64,000 nucleotides of DNA from DAOUJI01 sp965219565 (GCA_965219565.1 OZ244780.1:2542001-2606000), one strand, 5' to 3'; shown: positions 16,332 through 25,161, counted from the first letter of the stretch. Program-made: numbers and translations. Notes: generated from the letters alone by a model not told the origin.

Positions 16332-17291
16332 ATGGGGGAAGCCGTGGTGGACAAAGCTTTCTCACACGAGCCTGCGCTTCTCCAAGAGACGGTGCGTCTT
16401 CTGGCGGTGAGGTCGGGAGGTGTGTACATAGACGCGACCGTCGGAGAAGGGGGCCACGCATCCGCCGTCCTCCAGGCCGCAATGCCCGGAGGACGGCTCT
16501 TAGGAATCGATAAAGACCCCGAGGTCATCCAAGGGGCCGGGGTCCGTCTGCGGCCCTACGACGGCGCCTTCCGGCTGGTCCAGGGAAGCTACGCGCAAAT
16601 TCACGACATCGCTTTTGCGCTGGGCTTTGAAGACGCCGACGGTATACTGCTGGATCTGGGATTCTCTTCCTACCATATCGAGTGCTCAGAACGCGGCTTT
16701 TCCTTTGCCAAGGACGAGCCTCTGGACATGCGCTTCGACCCGGAGGGTCCCCTGACCGCCGCTCATATAGTAAATGAGTACTCTCGGGACGACTTGGCCG
16801 ACATACTGCACCGGTTTGGAGAGGAACGCAGGTCAAGGGCCATAGCCAGGGCCGTTGTGGCGGCTCGGCCCGTGGAAGGGACCCTACACCTTTCACAGAT
16901 AGTCTCCAAGGTGCTGCGGGTCCTGCCCGGAAAGATCCATCCCGCCACACGCACCTTCCAGGCTCTGCGAATCGCAGTCAATTCGGAGCTTGACGCTCTG
17001 GAATCGAGCCTGGAACAGGCCGTCACGACCCTCAACCCCGGCGGCAGGCTGGCCGTAATCAGCTACCACAGCCTGGAAGACAGGGTGGTGAAATCGACCT
17101 TTTCCAGAGAATCCAAAGACTGCATATGCCCTCCCAGGATTCCAATGTGCATCTGCGGCCACACAGCTTCAATACGACTTGTGAACAAACGGGTGATTGT
17201 TCCTTCCAAGACCGAAATCCAAGCCAATCCCCGCAGCAGGAGCGCCCGGCTCAGAGTGGCCGAGCGCATAGAGACCCCCCCATCTTCTTAG
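16332..17291 (+). CDS. rsmH: 16S rRNA (cytosine(1402)-N4)-methyltransferase RsmH
   Basis: RsmH (MraW) methylates C1402 of 16S rRNA. The SAM-binding motif is DATVGEGGHA, followed by GIDKDP and DGILLDLGFSSYHIE; the C-terminal SYHSLEDRVVKSTF motif is diagnostic. The frame is open from an ATG at 16266, but the ATG at 16332 (or a GTG just after it) gives about 319 residues, nearer the family size, and a shorter lead-in to the FSHEPALLQETV start. No strong ribosome-binding site decides between them. It is followed 15 bp later by ftsA. Confidence 0.93.
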   Translation: MGEAVVDKAFSHEPALLQETVRLLAVRSGGVYIDATVGEGGHASAVLQAAMPGGRLLGIDKDPEVIQGAGVRLRPYDGAFRLVQGSYAQIHDIAFALGFEDADGILLDLGFSSYHIECSERGFSFAKDEPLDMRFDPEGPLTAAHIVNEYSRDDLADILHRFGEERRSRAIARAVVAARPVEGTLHLSQIVSKVLRVLPGKIHPATRTFQALRIAVNSELDALESSLEQAVTTLNPGGRLAVISYHSLEDRVVKSTFSRESKDCICPPRIPMCICGHTASIRLVNKRVIVPSKTEIQANPRSRSARLRVAERIETPPSS

Positions 17292-17306
17292 AAGAGGACT
17301 GACACT

Positions 17307-18548
17307 ATGGCCAAGGACATTTTCTACACAGCTATCGACATGGGAACGACCAAAGTTTGCTCCATCATCGCTCGCATAGGGCCTGAGGGAGAGCTCAAAG
17401 TCCTGGGTGTCGGCACAGTTCCCTCCCAAGGCATGCTCAAGGGGAAGGTAAGCGACCAGGAAGAAGCGCAGCAGGCCGTCAAGGCGTCTCTCGAAGAAGC
17501 ACAGAGATACATGGGACGGGGCGTGTCCTGGGCGTACCTCAGCGTCAGCGGCGACCACATCACCAGTTTGAACACCACAAGCTCCCTCAACGGAGACCGG
17601 GGCGAGACTCCCATCTCCGAACAGGACCTGATGTCCCTCGTTCAGGCCAGCCGCCCAATGCAGGTCGACGGCAAGGAAATCCTCCATGTAGTGCCAATAA
17701 GCTACACGGTCGACGGTCTCACCAGTGTACGCAACCCTGCGGGCCTCCATGCTGAAAACGTGGACGTAGAGTCTCATGTCGTCATGGGCGAATCGTCCGT
17801 CCTGAGAAACTTGGTCCAGTCCGTAGAAACAGCAAAGATAACCGTACGAAGCATGGTGGTCCAGCCTCTGGCGGCGGCCGAAGCCATCCTGACCGAAGGC
17901 GAACGGGAGATGGGCGCCGTGCTGGTGGACATCGGCGGCGGCACCACCGACGTGGTGGTGTTCCGGACCGGCAGCCCTTGGTTCACGACTGTCATACCCG
18001 TAGGCGGCAACCAGGTGACCAGGGACCTGTCAGTGGCCCTCGGCGTTCCCTTCTACGTGGCCGAGGAGTTGAAGATCAAGCACTCCCACGCCAACCCCGA
18101 AGCTGTAGAAGCCACCGAGGACGTTCACTTGCCCGGCTTTAAGGGACATCCAGTCCGGATGATCAAACGACGGGCAATGTGCCAGCCCATACAAGAGCGG
18201 ATCGTCGAGACGTTGAAGCTGGTAATGATGAGGCTGCGCAACGCCGGCATGAGGCAGATGCCTCCGGCGGGCATGGTGTTGACGGGCGGGACAGCGGATA
18301 TGCCGGGTCTCCGGGAGGTCGCGGAAAGAACGACAGGCGCGCCTGTCCGCATAGGCTTCCCCACCGGAATTCTGGGGCTTCCCCAAGAACTGCGGAAGAC
18401 AGCCTATTCGGCCAGCGTTGGAACCCTGCTCTGGGGGATTAAACACCATGGTGAGGAGCGGCCCTACACCGAATTCAAAAAGCCCATTCTGGGCCGCGTC
18501 AACTTCAGCAAACGGTTATTCAGGAAATCGGAGAAAGTCTCTGCCTAA
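17307..18548 (+). CDS. ftsA: Cell division protein FtsA
   Basis: FtsA, an actin-fold ATPase that tethers FtsZ to the membrane, 413 residues. Actin-family motifs are present: phosphate 1 (AIDMGTTKV), phosphate 2 (LVDIGGGTTDVVVF) and the adenosine motif (MVLTGGTADMPGL). The basic C-terminus (VNFSKRLFRKSEKV) could be the membrane-binding amphipathic helix. It lies between rsmH and ftsZ. No murein genes accompany it. Confidence 0.95.
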   Translation: MAKDIFYTAIDMGTTKVCSIIARIGPEGELKVLGVGTVPSQGMLKGKVSDQEEAQQAVKASLEEAQRYMGRGVSWAYLSVSGDHITSLNTTSSLNGDRGETPISEQDLMSLVQASRPMQVDGKEILHVVPISYTVDGLTSVRNPAGLHAENVDVESHVVMGESSVLRNLVQSVETAKITVRSMVVQPLAAAEAILTEGEREMGAVLVDIGGGTTDVVVFRTGSPWFTTVIPVGGNQVTRDLSVALGVPFYVAEELKIKHSHANPEAVEATEDVHLPGFKGHPVRMIKRRAMCQPIQERIVETLKLVMMRLRNAGMRQMPPAGMVLTGGTADMPGLREVAERTTGAPVRIGFPTGILGLPQELRKTAYSASVGTLLWGIKHHGEERPYTEFKKPILGRVNFSKRLFRKSEKVSA

Positions 18549-18600
18549 ACGGGCGCCTAAGCGTCTGGAAATGGCAAAACCATAGATTAAGGAGGCGCCG

Positions 18601-19767
18601 ATGACTTACGAGGAACGACCAGAGGAAAATATGCCCAACGTGCAAGGGGAACTTACGCAACCGGCCTTCAAAACTCCTGAAAGCCGTCCGCCGGGACTTC
18701 CGGTCATCAAGGTGTTCGGAGTGGGAGGTGGCGGCTGCAACGCCATAGGACGAATGCCCAAGGACCGGCTTCAGCTGGTCGAATACTACGGAATCAACAC
18801 AGACGCCCAGCACCTGGCACGTTGCGACGTGAACCACCGCGTCGTCATTGGTGAAGACCTTACCCGGGGCTTGGGCTCAGGCGCCAACCCCGAACTCGGC
18901 CGTCAAGCCGCCGAGGAGAGCCGCGAAGGTCTGGAAAACGCTCTGGACGGCGCCGACATGGTGTTCCTCGCCGCAGGAATGGGCGGAGGCACGGGCACCG
19001 GAGCCACACCCTTCGTTGCCAGGCTGGCCAAAGAGTCCGGGGCTCTCACCGTAGCGGTAGTCAGCAGGCCTTTCGGATTTGAAGCTGCCGTCCGGAGGAA
19101 GAACGCAGAGGACGGCATCGAGAAGCTCAGAGAGCACGTGGACACGCTCATCGTGATTCCCAACGACTGCCTGCTCACCATGAACAAACAGAGGGAAAAC
19201 AACTACAGCTGGGACGATGCCCTGCGCATGGCCGACTCTGTCCTGCAACAAGGCATCCAAGCCATAGCCGAAGTCGTTACAACCCCGGGCGAAATCAACG
19301 TGGACTTCGCAGACGTCAAGACCATCCTTTCCAACGCCGGTCAGGCATGGCTGGCCATCGGAAGGGGCAAGGGTGAGACCAGGGCCAAGGACGCCGCCAA
19401 GCAGGCCACCAAGAGCCCTCTGCTGGACATAGAGCTGGAAGGCGCCAAGCGGCTTCTCTTCGTCGTCACCGGCGGCACGAGCCTCTCCCTGCGAGAGGTG
19501 CAGGACGCCGCGTCGGTGGTCCAGGACATGGTGGACCCCAACGCCAACGTCATATTCGGCACCTCCAAGGACCCCAAGATGGAGGACGAGGTCAAGGTGA
19601 CCATGGTGGCAGCATCGTTCCCCGTGTTGGACGAGGATTTGATACACAGGGACGAAGACCTGCGGAAGCTTCTCAAAGACGCCATACCCGAAGACTCCGA
19701 GGACCTGGACATCCCTGCCTTCCTTCGCCACCAGTCGTCCAACCGGAGCAGGGGGTTCTTCCGCTAG
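18601..19767 (+). CDS. ftsZ: Cell division protein FtsZ
   Basis: FtsZ, tubulin-like GTPase, 388 residues. The N-terminal KVFGVGGGGCNAIGRM and the tubulin signature GGGTGTGATPFVA are clear, as is the T7-loop region NVDFADVKTILSNAG. The usual internal VEYIAINTDAQ is slightly diverged (VEYYGINTDAQ). The C-terminal peptide DLDIPAFLRHQ, the FtsA-binding motif, is intact. A strong AAGGAGG ribosome-binding site precedes the start. Confidence 0.97.
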   Translation: MTYEERPEENMPNVQGELTQPAFKTPESRPPGLPVIKVFGVGGGGCNAIGRMPKDRLQLVEYYGINTDAQHLARCDVNHRVVIGEDLTRGLGSGANPELGRQAAEESREGLENALDGADMVFLAAGMGGGTGTGATPFVARLAKESGALTVAVVSRPFGFEAAVRRKNAEDGIEKLREHVDTLIVIPNDCLLTMNKQRENNYSWDDALRMADSVLQQGIQAIAEVVTTPGEINVDFADVKTILSNAGQAWLAIGRGKGETRAKDAAKQATKSPLLDIELEGAKRLLFVVTGGTSLSLREVQDAASVVQDMVDPNANVIFGTSKDPKMEDEVKVTMVAASFPVLDEDLIHRDEDLRKLLKDAIPEDSEDLDIPAFLRHQSSNRSRGFFR

Positions 19768-19865
19768 GGCACCCGAACCATGAGGAATATTCTCGGCGGC
19801 CTGAGGAATACTCATTGATCCAAACAATTTCTTATAGAGAATAGGCTCCCGAGAACCACATTCGA

Positions 19866-19899
19866 GGCCGTCCGCCAATGGCGGGCGGCCTCTTGATTT
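19866..19899 (+). terminator. Rho-independent terminator after ftsZ
   Basis: An 11-bp stem (19866-19876 with 19880-19890; GGCCGTCCGCC against GGCGGGCGGCC, one G-T pair) with a 3-base loop is followed by TCTTGATTT. It lies about 100 bp after the ftsZ stop and closes the rsmH-ftsA-ftsZ unit. The rest of the 19768-20144 gap holds the nrdR regulatory boxes and no gene that I can support. Confidence 0.75.
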
Positions 19900-20054
19900 G
19901 CCCGACACACCATAGGCGCCGGACCCGAATCCCCCTTGTACCTTCCCCAGTTGCCTCTGACCGCCAATAACAAAAACTCGAAAAACTGCGAAATGCGCCG
20001 TCGTATGATCCTTGACACTGACTTTCGAGCGGGTCTACAATGCCAGCCTTGAAT

Positions 20055-20100
20055 TTACAATATCTTGTATGTGATTACATAACATATACAAGATACTGAG
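20055..20100 (+). promoter_or_regulatory. Pair of NrdR boxes upstream of nrdR
   Basis: Two 16-bp sites share the NrdR-box core AATATCTTGTAT. The first (20055-20070) is on the plus strand. The second (20085-20100) is inverted and differs at one core base. Their centres are 30 bp apart, close to three helical turns, the spacing expected for cooperative NrdR binding. They lie 45-90 bp before the nrdR start and imply autoregulation. Confidence 0.75.
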
Positions 20101-20144
20101 ATTCTGAGAATTTTCTTAGTTTTTTCTAAGAACTGGTAGATTCT

Positions 20145-20801
20145 ATGCGCTGCCCTTATTGCGATTACGAGGACTCGAAGGTCACTGACTCCCGTACGGT
20201 GGAGAGCGGAGTCCGGCGCCGCAGGGAATGCACGAAATGCGGCCTCCGGTTCACCACCTACGAGCGTGTCCAGACCGCAGTCCTTATGGTGGCAAAGGGA
20301 GACGGGCGGCGCGAGGAATTCAATCGAGATAAATTGACCGCCGGCGTCCTCAAGGCCTGCACCAAAAGGCCTGTTCCCTACCGGGAAGTGGAAAAGCTGG
20401 TGGAAGACGTGGAGTCGGAGCTGCAACGCCTAGGCCAAGCAGAAGTCCACTCGAGCATCATCGGAGACATGGTCATGGAGCGGCTTAGGAAACTGGACAG
20501 AGTTGCCTATATTCGCTTCGCCAGCATTTACCGGGACTTCCAGGACATCGAGAGCTTCGAAGAGGCCGTCAAGGACCTCAAGGAAAACCCGGAACAATTG
20601 TCGCTTTTGGAAGGCGTACCCCTGCCGCGGCGTGGGCGTGGGAATCGGGGGAGGAGACGGGGAACCGCCATCACTACTACGCCCCGATACTTGACACGGG
20701 ACGGCTCTTCAGGAGGTACTGCCGATGAGCAGCCCCAAGAACCAGACCCGCTGGGAGACCCTCAGCCAGGAAGCCCACGCAATGGAAAAAGCCATGAGTA
20801 G
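20145..20801 (+). CDS. nrdR: Transcriptional repressor NrdR with C-terminal extension
   Basis: NrdR represses ribonucleotide reductase genes in response to bound nucleotides. The zinc ribbon MRCPYCDYEDSKVTDSR ... CTKCG occupies residues 1-35, and the ATP-cone follows (residues about 45-135), ending YIRFASIYRDFQDIESF. Typical NrdR has about 150-160 residues; this has 218. The last roughly 60 residues are Arg/Gly/Pro-rich and disordered-looking. The extension overlaps another ORF (from 20725) by 77 bases. The target nrdJ lies downstream. Confidence 0.95.
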   Translation: MRCPYCDYEDSKVTDSRTVESGVRRRRECTKCGLRFTTYERVQTAVLMVAKGDGRREEFNRDKLTAGVLKACTKRPVPYREVEKLVEDVESELQRLGQAEVHSSIIGDMVMERLRKLDRVAYIRFASIYRDFQDIESFEEAVKDLKENPEQLSLLEGVPLPRRGRGNRGRRRGTAITTTPRYLTRDGSSGGTADEQPQEPDPLGDPQPGSPRNGKSHE

Positions 20802-20943
20802 CTTTACTCTATTGGGCGTCATGGACCGCGAAGACAACCATCTGGCTTCCATGCAGGACGAGATCGACTCCAAGGTCAGGCACGCCCTCGTGACCTACTG
20901 GTTGACCCTGGAGCAACGCAATTCCGAACTAGATATGGTATAG
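20725..20943 (+). CDS. Small ORF overlapping the end of nrdR
   Basis: 72 codons in a different frame from nrdR, beginning inside its 3' extension. A perfect AGGAGG (20711-20716) lies 8 bases before the ATG, which supports translation. The product is mostly helical with acidic and basic residues (RWETLSQEAHAMEKAMSSF, LASMQDEIDSKVRHALVTYW) and no recognised domain. It sits between nrdR and nrdJ and ends just before the nrdJ promoter. Confidence 0.6.
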   Translation: MSSPKNQTRWETLSQEAHAMEKAMSSFTLLGVMDREDNHLASMQDEIDSKVRHALVTYWLTLEQRNSELDMV

Positions 20944-20950
20944 ACGTCCC

Positions 20951-20979
20951 TGGACATCACCAATATCTTGTAATATAAT
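20951..20979 (+). promoter_or_regulatory. nrdJ promoter with NrdR box in the spacer
   Basis: A -35 TGGACA (20951-20956) and a perfect -10 TATAAT (20974-20979) are 17 bp apart. The spacer holds an NrdR-box-like CACCAATATCTTGTAA (20958-20973), sharing the AATATCTTGTA core with the boxes before nrdR. NrdR binding here would block RNA polymerase. Only one box was found at this promoter. Confidence 0.75.
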
Positions 20980-20984
20980 GCCAG

Positions 20985-21283
20985 TCTGCCCACTGCGGAC
21001 ACAGGGATGAAACCGGCCGCAAGACCCAAGCGGAGGGAGCGCCAAGGGCGCCGACTCTCGATGTGGGAAGGGGAGGTGTGAGGAGGAACTATCGAGAGGG
21101 AAACGCTATGCCTCGCCGTAGGGTTCTGCGCGGTCGGTCCATCCTCCCGGCAACTCTCCGGCCCTCGATCATTTTCGCCCTTCAGCCGGGTCCGCGCTAA
21201 GGGCGCCGCATATTCCAGAAATAGTCATTTATTTTATCTTTAGGCTGTCAAGACCAAGCCGACAGCGAACACGGGGGGAAGAG
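20985..21283 (+). other. Long untranslated leader of nrdJ
   Basis: About 300 bases separate the predicted transcription start from the nrdJ start codon, and no ORF is supported here. A perfect 8-bp stem CTCTCGAT (21055-21062) with ATCGAGAG (21091-21098) encloses a purine-rich 28-base loop. GGGCGCC recurs at about 21046 and 21201. Because the enzyme uses adenosylcobalamin a riboswitch is conceivable, but I could not match the cobalamin-riboswitch consensus. Confidence 0.45.
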
Positions 21284-23683
21284 TTGACCAGCGCCGCTAA
21301 TAGGCCGGAAACGGCCACCGCCGACATCAGAATCCGAGTCATGGACGCCCTCAACGACGCGGGCCTCGTACAAAAGCTCACTCAGCCCAATCCGGGCCTA
21401 ACCGACAACGCCCTTGCAGTCCTATATCGCCGCTATCAGGCCAAGGACCGGGAGGGCAACGTCGTCGAAGAACCGGACCAGATGTTCCGCCGGGTGTCCC
21501 AAAACCTTGCCCAGGCTGACCGCCGGTATGGAGCAGACGACCAGGAGGTCGCCAGGACCGAGGCCGAGTTCTACAGGGTCATGGTGGACCTGGACTACAT
21601 GCCCAACTCCCCCACCCTTATGAACGCCGGCCGCGAGCTCCAGATGCTTTCCGCCTGCTTCGTGTTGCCTGTAGAGGACTCCATGGAGGCCATCTTCGAG
21701 ACCGTCAAGGAGGCCACCCTGGTGCAGAAGAGCGGCGGAGGCACGGGTTTCGCTTTCAGCCGGCTGCGCCCCGAAGGGGACATTGTGGGCTCCACGGGCG
21801 GCGTCGCCTCCGGCCCGGTCAGCTTCATGCGCGCCTTCGACGGGGCCACCGAGGCTGTCAAGCAAGGCTCAACTCGCCGCGGCGCCAACATGGGAATACT
21901 CCACGTCATCCACCCCGACATCATGAAGTTCATCACCTCCAAGGAGGACGGCAAGAGCATCGCCAATTTCAACATCTCGGTGGCGGTCACCGAGGACTTC
22001 ATGGAGAAGGTCAAGAACGGAGAAGAATACGACCTGCTCAACCCGCGCACAGGAAAAGTCCAGGGCAGGCTCAACGCCAAGGAAGTCTTCGATTTGCTGG
22101 CGGATATGGCCTGGAAGACTGGAGACCCGGGCATAGTTTTCCTAGACCGCATCAACAGGGACAACCCCAATCCCCAGTTGGGGGAAATCGAGAGCACCAA
22201 CCCCTGCGGCGAGCAGCCCCTGCTTCCCTATGAGTCCTGCAACCTGGGGTCCATAAACTTGGCCAGGATGGTGCGGTTCACCCGCGAGGGCGCCGAGGTG
22301 GACAAGGAGAAGCTGGCCTCCGTAATCTCCACGGCCGTCCACATGCTGGACAACGTCATCGACATGAACGACTACCCCATACGTGAGATTGAAGACATGT
22401 CCCACGCCACCCGGCGAATAGGCCTGGGCGTGATGGGGTTCTCCGACCTGCTTGTGCAACTGGGCATCCCCTACAACTCCGATGAAGCGCTAAGGGTCGC
22501 CGAGGACGTGATGAGCTTCATCCAGCGTCAGACCAACGAAGCCTCGGCCAAGCTGGCCGAGGACCGGGGCGTATTCCCCGCCTGGGAAGGCAGCGTCTAC
22601 AACAACCCGGACCTGGGGCCTATACGCAACTCCGCCCCTACCACCATAGCTCCCACCGGCACGATTTCCATCATCTCCGGCTGCTCCAGCGGAATCGAGC
22701 CCCTGTTCGCCTTGAGCTACGTACGGAATGTCATGGACAACACCAGGTTGGTGGAAGGCAACCCCTTCTTCGAGGCCGTAGCCAAGAAAGAAGGCTTCTA
22801 CTCCCAGCAGCTTATGGAGGAGGTGTCCGAAACGGGCAGCCTCGCTCACGTCCAGGCTGAGGTGCCCCAGTGGGTCAAAGACGTATTCGTCACCTCCCAC
22901 GACATCAGCCCTGAGTGGCACGTGAAGATGCAGGCAGCCTTCCAGCGTTACACTGACAACGCAGTATCTAAGACCATCAACTTCCCCAACTCGGCCAGCG
23001 TGGAGAACATCGCCGGGGCGTATATGCTGGCCTATGAGCTTGGTTGCAAGGGAATCACCACCTACAGGGACGGCTCCAAGGAGAACCAGGTGCTGAGCGC
23101 CGGCGAGTCAGACAAGAGCGGCGAATCCATCCCTGCTGATGAAGCCGACGCCGCCCTGGACAGCGCAGTCCTGACGCCCAAGGCGCGCCCCAAGGATATG
23201 AAGGGCGTCACGGAGCGCATCAGGACAGGCCACGGCACCATGTACATAACTATCAACTTCGACGAGGACAAGCCCTTCGAAGTCTTCACAACCCTGGGCA
23301 AGGCGGGTGGATGCGACTCGGCCCAGTTGGAGGCAATATCCAGGCTCGTTTCACTCGCCCTCCGGTCCGGAATAGACATGAGGGAGATCGTAGAGCAGCT
23401 AAGGGGCATCACGTGCTGTCCGGCATGGGACAACGGCACCCTCGTACGTTCGGCGCCCGACGCCGTGGCCCTCGCCCTAGCGGGCCACGCCAACTCCGAG
23501 TCCAGGCCCGAAGAGATGCAAGAAGGGTCCCAACTCAAGCTGCTTCCCGAATCAAAGGAACGCCCCAAGTGGGACCTGGAGGGGGCCAACCCCAAAAGCC
23601 GCTGCCCCGACTGCACGTCGCTGCTGATATACCAGGAGGGCTGCCTAATGTGCGCCGGATGCGGCTGGAACAAGTGCGGCTAG
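21284..23683 (+). CDS. nrdJ: Class II (adenosylcobalamin-dependent) ribonucleoside-diphosphate reductase
   Basis: NrdJ makes deoxyribonucleotides without oxygen or a second subunit. Features in order: the N-terminal NrdJ/ribonucleotide reductase domain; SACFVLPVEDS, holding a redox cysteine; the active-site STNPCGEQPLLPYESCNLGS; PTGTISIISGCSSGIEP; and a C-terminal TSCPD domain (GKAGGCDSAQLEAI). A four-cysteine zinc ribbon ends the protein (CPDCT...CAGCGWNKCG). There is no N-terminal ATP cone. It is 799 residues, starting at TTG (21284) behind GGGGGAAGAG. Regulation by NrdR is inferred from the box in its promoter. Confidence 0.96.
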   Translation: MTSAANRPETATADIRIRVMDALNDAGLVQKLTQPNPGLTDNALAVLYRRYQAKDREGNVVEEPDQMFRRVSQNLAQADRRYGADDQEVARTEAEFYRVMVDLDYMPNSPTLMNAGRELQMLSACFVLPVEDSMEAIFETVKEATLVQKSGGGTGFAFSRLRPEGDIVGSTGGVASGPVSFMRAFDGATEAVKQGSTRRGANMGILHVIHPDIMKFITSKEDGKSIANFNISVAVTEDFMEKVKNGEEYDLLNPRTGKVQGRLNAKEVFDLLADMAWKTGDPGIVFLDRINRDNPNPQLGEIESTNPCGEQPLLPYESCNLGSINLARMVRFTREGAEVDKEKLASVISTAVHMLDNVIDMNDYPIREIEDMSHATRRIGLGVMGFSDLLVQLGIPYNSDEALRVAEDVMSFIQRQTNEASAKLAEDRGVFPAWEGSVYNNPDLGPIRNSAPTTIAPTGTISIISGCSSGIEPLFALSYVRNVMDNTRLVEGNPFFEAVAKKEGFYSQQLMEEVSETGSLAHVQAEVPQWVKDVFVTSHDISPEWHVKMQAAFQRYTDNAVSKTINFPNSASVENIAGAYMLAYELGCKGITTYRDGSKENQVLSAGESDKSGESIPADEADAALDSAVLTPKARPKDMKGVTERIRTGHGTMYITINFDEDKPFEVFTTLGKAGGCDSAQLEAISRLVSLALRSGIDMREIVEQLRGITCCPAWDNGTLVRSAPDAVALALAGHANSESRPEEMQEGSQLKLLPESKERPKWDLEGANPKSRCPDCTSLLIYQEGCLMCAGCGWNKCG

Positions 23684-23725
23684 GCAGGGTACAGCATTCG
23701 ATAGAAACACCTAATACACAGCGCA

Positions 23726-23779
23726 ATCGTGCCTGATTACGTTAGAAGCAGAGAGTTTTCCAAGGTTGATGGGCACGAT
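23726..23779. promoter_or_regulatory. Inverted repeat upstream of the XRE/ImmA gene pair
   Basis: ATCGTGCC (23726-23733) and GGCACGAT (23772-23779) are perfect inverted arms 38 bp apart. The second arm overlaps a GATAAT -10-like element (23777-23782) directly before the regulator's ribosome-binding site. The arrangement suits an autoregulatory operator for the downstream HTH protein. Confidence 0.4.
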
Positions 23780-23796
23780 AATACGGAGGTTATGTT

Positions 23797-24204
23797 GTGG
23801 GATTTACAGAAAATCTAAACGAGTTTGTCGACAACCACCTACCACGGAACCCTCAGGCCTTACAAAAGATCGCTGATCAAGTACGCGAAACCGTCCCCGA
23901 CTTTACCCCTCAATACCTTAATGGTCTAAGACGGGGACAACGGCCTAGAGACATTGAAATTGACCCCTTGGCGCGTGCCCTCAAGGTTCATCCACGGCAA
24001 CTAAGGGCCCGAACACAACAAGAAAGGCACATAGCAGATTACGCTGTAACGTGGTACAGACCACCGGATATGGTGGACCGGTTTTGTCGATTCGTGGAGA
24101 ATTCTCCCGCCTTTCGCGAAGGCACTTCAGACCGGGACCTCGAAACGTTACGATTAGCTTTCGAAGATGAGGACCGACTCACAACCGAGAACGATGTCTT
24201 TTAG
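23797..24204 (+). CDS. XRE-like helix-turn-helix protein, partner of the ImmA/IrrE gene
   Basis: 135 residues from a GTG start with GGAGGT seven bases upstream. Residues about 20-65 resemble a Cro/C1-type HTH (ALQKIADQVRE, then IDPLARALKVHPRQLRA). The C-terminal half is acidic and helical. It is 16 bp upstream of an ImmA/IrrE-type peptidase gene. In known pairs such as ImmR-ImmA the peptidase cleaves the XRE repressor, and that role is inferred here. The base composition looks more AT-rich than the flanking nrdJ and pdxA genes, suggesting transfer. Confidence 0.75.
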   Translation: MGFTENLNEFVDNHLPRNPQALQKIADQVRETVPDFTPQYLNGLRRGQRPRDIEIDPLARALKVHPRQLRARTQQERHIADYAVTWYRPPDMVDRFCRFVENSPAFREGTSDRDLETLRLAFEDEDRLTTENDVF

Positions 24205-24220
24205 TCCCGTCATGTAACTG

Positions 24221-25054
24221 ATGAACGCCAAACTCAACAGCAGCATCCTTAAGGGTATTCTTAAGGAATTCGACATCTCTTCCCTAGGATGGCCTATTGA
24301 ATTGAAACAGTTCGCTCAAGACTGGGGAGTCACGTCAGTTGAGAGTGGGAAGATAAACGCAGAGGCGATGCTGCTAAGTGACTCAGCAAGTTCAGGATAC
24401 AAAATCATCCTAAAGGACTATGGTCAGCAAACCCTTTCTCCCCGACAACGTTTCTCTTTCGCCCATGAGCTGGGCCACTTGCTCCTACGCAAATCCGGGG
24501 TCAGCATGATCAACGATCGGGCGAACAAACATAGGCACACCGACTCGTCAAACCCAGAAGAACGATTGTGTGACCAGATCGCCGCAGAAATCCTCATGCC
24601 GCGGGCTGACTTCCAAAACACCGGAGACTCGGTAGGGTGGACACTGACAAGTTTGGGGCGGCTGGCTGGCAAATATGAGACTTCACTTGAAGCGACTGCG
24701 ATACGGATGGTGGACTTAATGCCTGAACCTTCGATTCTTGGAGTCTGGAAATACGCTGACAACGAGACTCCCTCCCTCAGATGGGCGCATAGTCAAACGC
24801 CCCGTTTTCGGCTTCCTCGCCAAGTGCCGAAAGGCCGGCAGTGGCTCCTATCAAGGGCTCTCAAGTCAAGGACAGTAGTAAACGGTGTGGCTCCAGTCTT
24901 TTCCACTAGAACAAGTAGGTACCCTGTAGACTCGGCTGCTGAAGCGTTGGCTATGGGGAGCGGGGAACACCGCCAGGTAATGGCGTTCTATTATCCCGAG
25001 CGCGAAGTAACCCGAGAAATGGCCGAACTCGGGAAGCTAGCGAAGGCTTTATAG
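24221..25054 (+). CDS. ImmA/IrrE family metallo-endopeptidase
   Basis: 277 residues with the zinc-peptidase motif HELGH at residues 82-86 and a downstream glutamate in CDQIAAEILMP (E123), the DUF955 arrangement. The C-terminal roughly 110 residues are an extra domain with no recognised family. It follows the XRE-like gene closely, so the two probably act as a stress or mobile-element switch, or as a toxin-antitoxin-like pair. No integrase or excisionase accompanies it here. Confidence 0.85.
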   Translation: MNAKLNSSILKGILKEFDISSLGWPIELKQFAQDWGVTSVESGKINAEAMLLSDSASSGYKIILKDYGQQTLSPRQRFSFAHELGHLLLRKSGVSMINDRANKHRHTDSSNPEERLCDQIAAEILMPRADFQNTGDSVGWTLTSLGRLAGKYETSLEATAIRMVDLMPEPSILGVWKYADNETPSLRWAHSQTPRFRLPRQVPKGRQWLLSRALKSRTVVNGVAPVFSTRTSRYPVDSAAEALAMGSGEHRQVMAFYYPEREVTREMAELGKLAKAL

Positions 25055-25161
25055 TATAGGGACCAATCGGCTCGGCTAACTTATCTTTGGTACCTCGGCC
25101 TACCCTTGTGGAAGGCCCCACCAGAGATGTTTGTCCGGTTTCTACCCGAACCCACGGCTCA

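Noticed and set aside
19812..20018. 68-codon minus-strand ORF between ftsZ and nrdR
   Set aside because: It covers the ftsZ terminator, lacks a ribosome-binding site and has no recognisable features.
20985..21283. Cobalamin riboswitch before nrdJ
   Set aside because: Tried to match the B12-box and core motifs and could not; left only as an unexplained leader.
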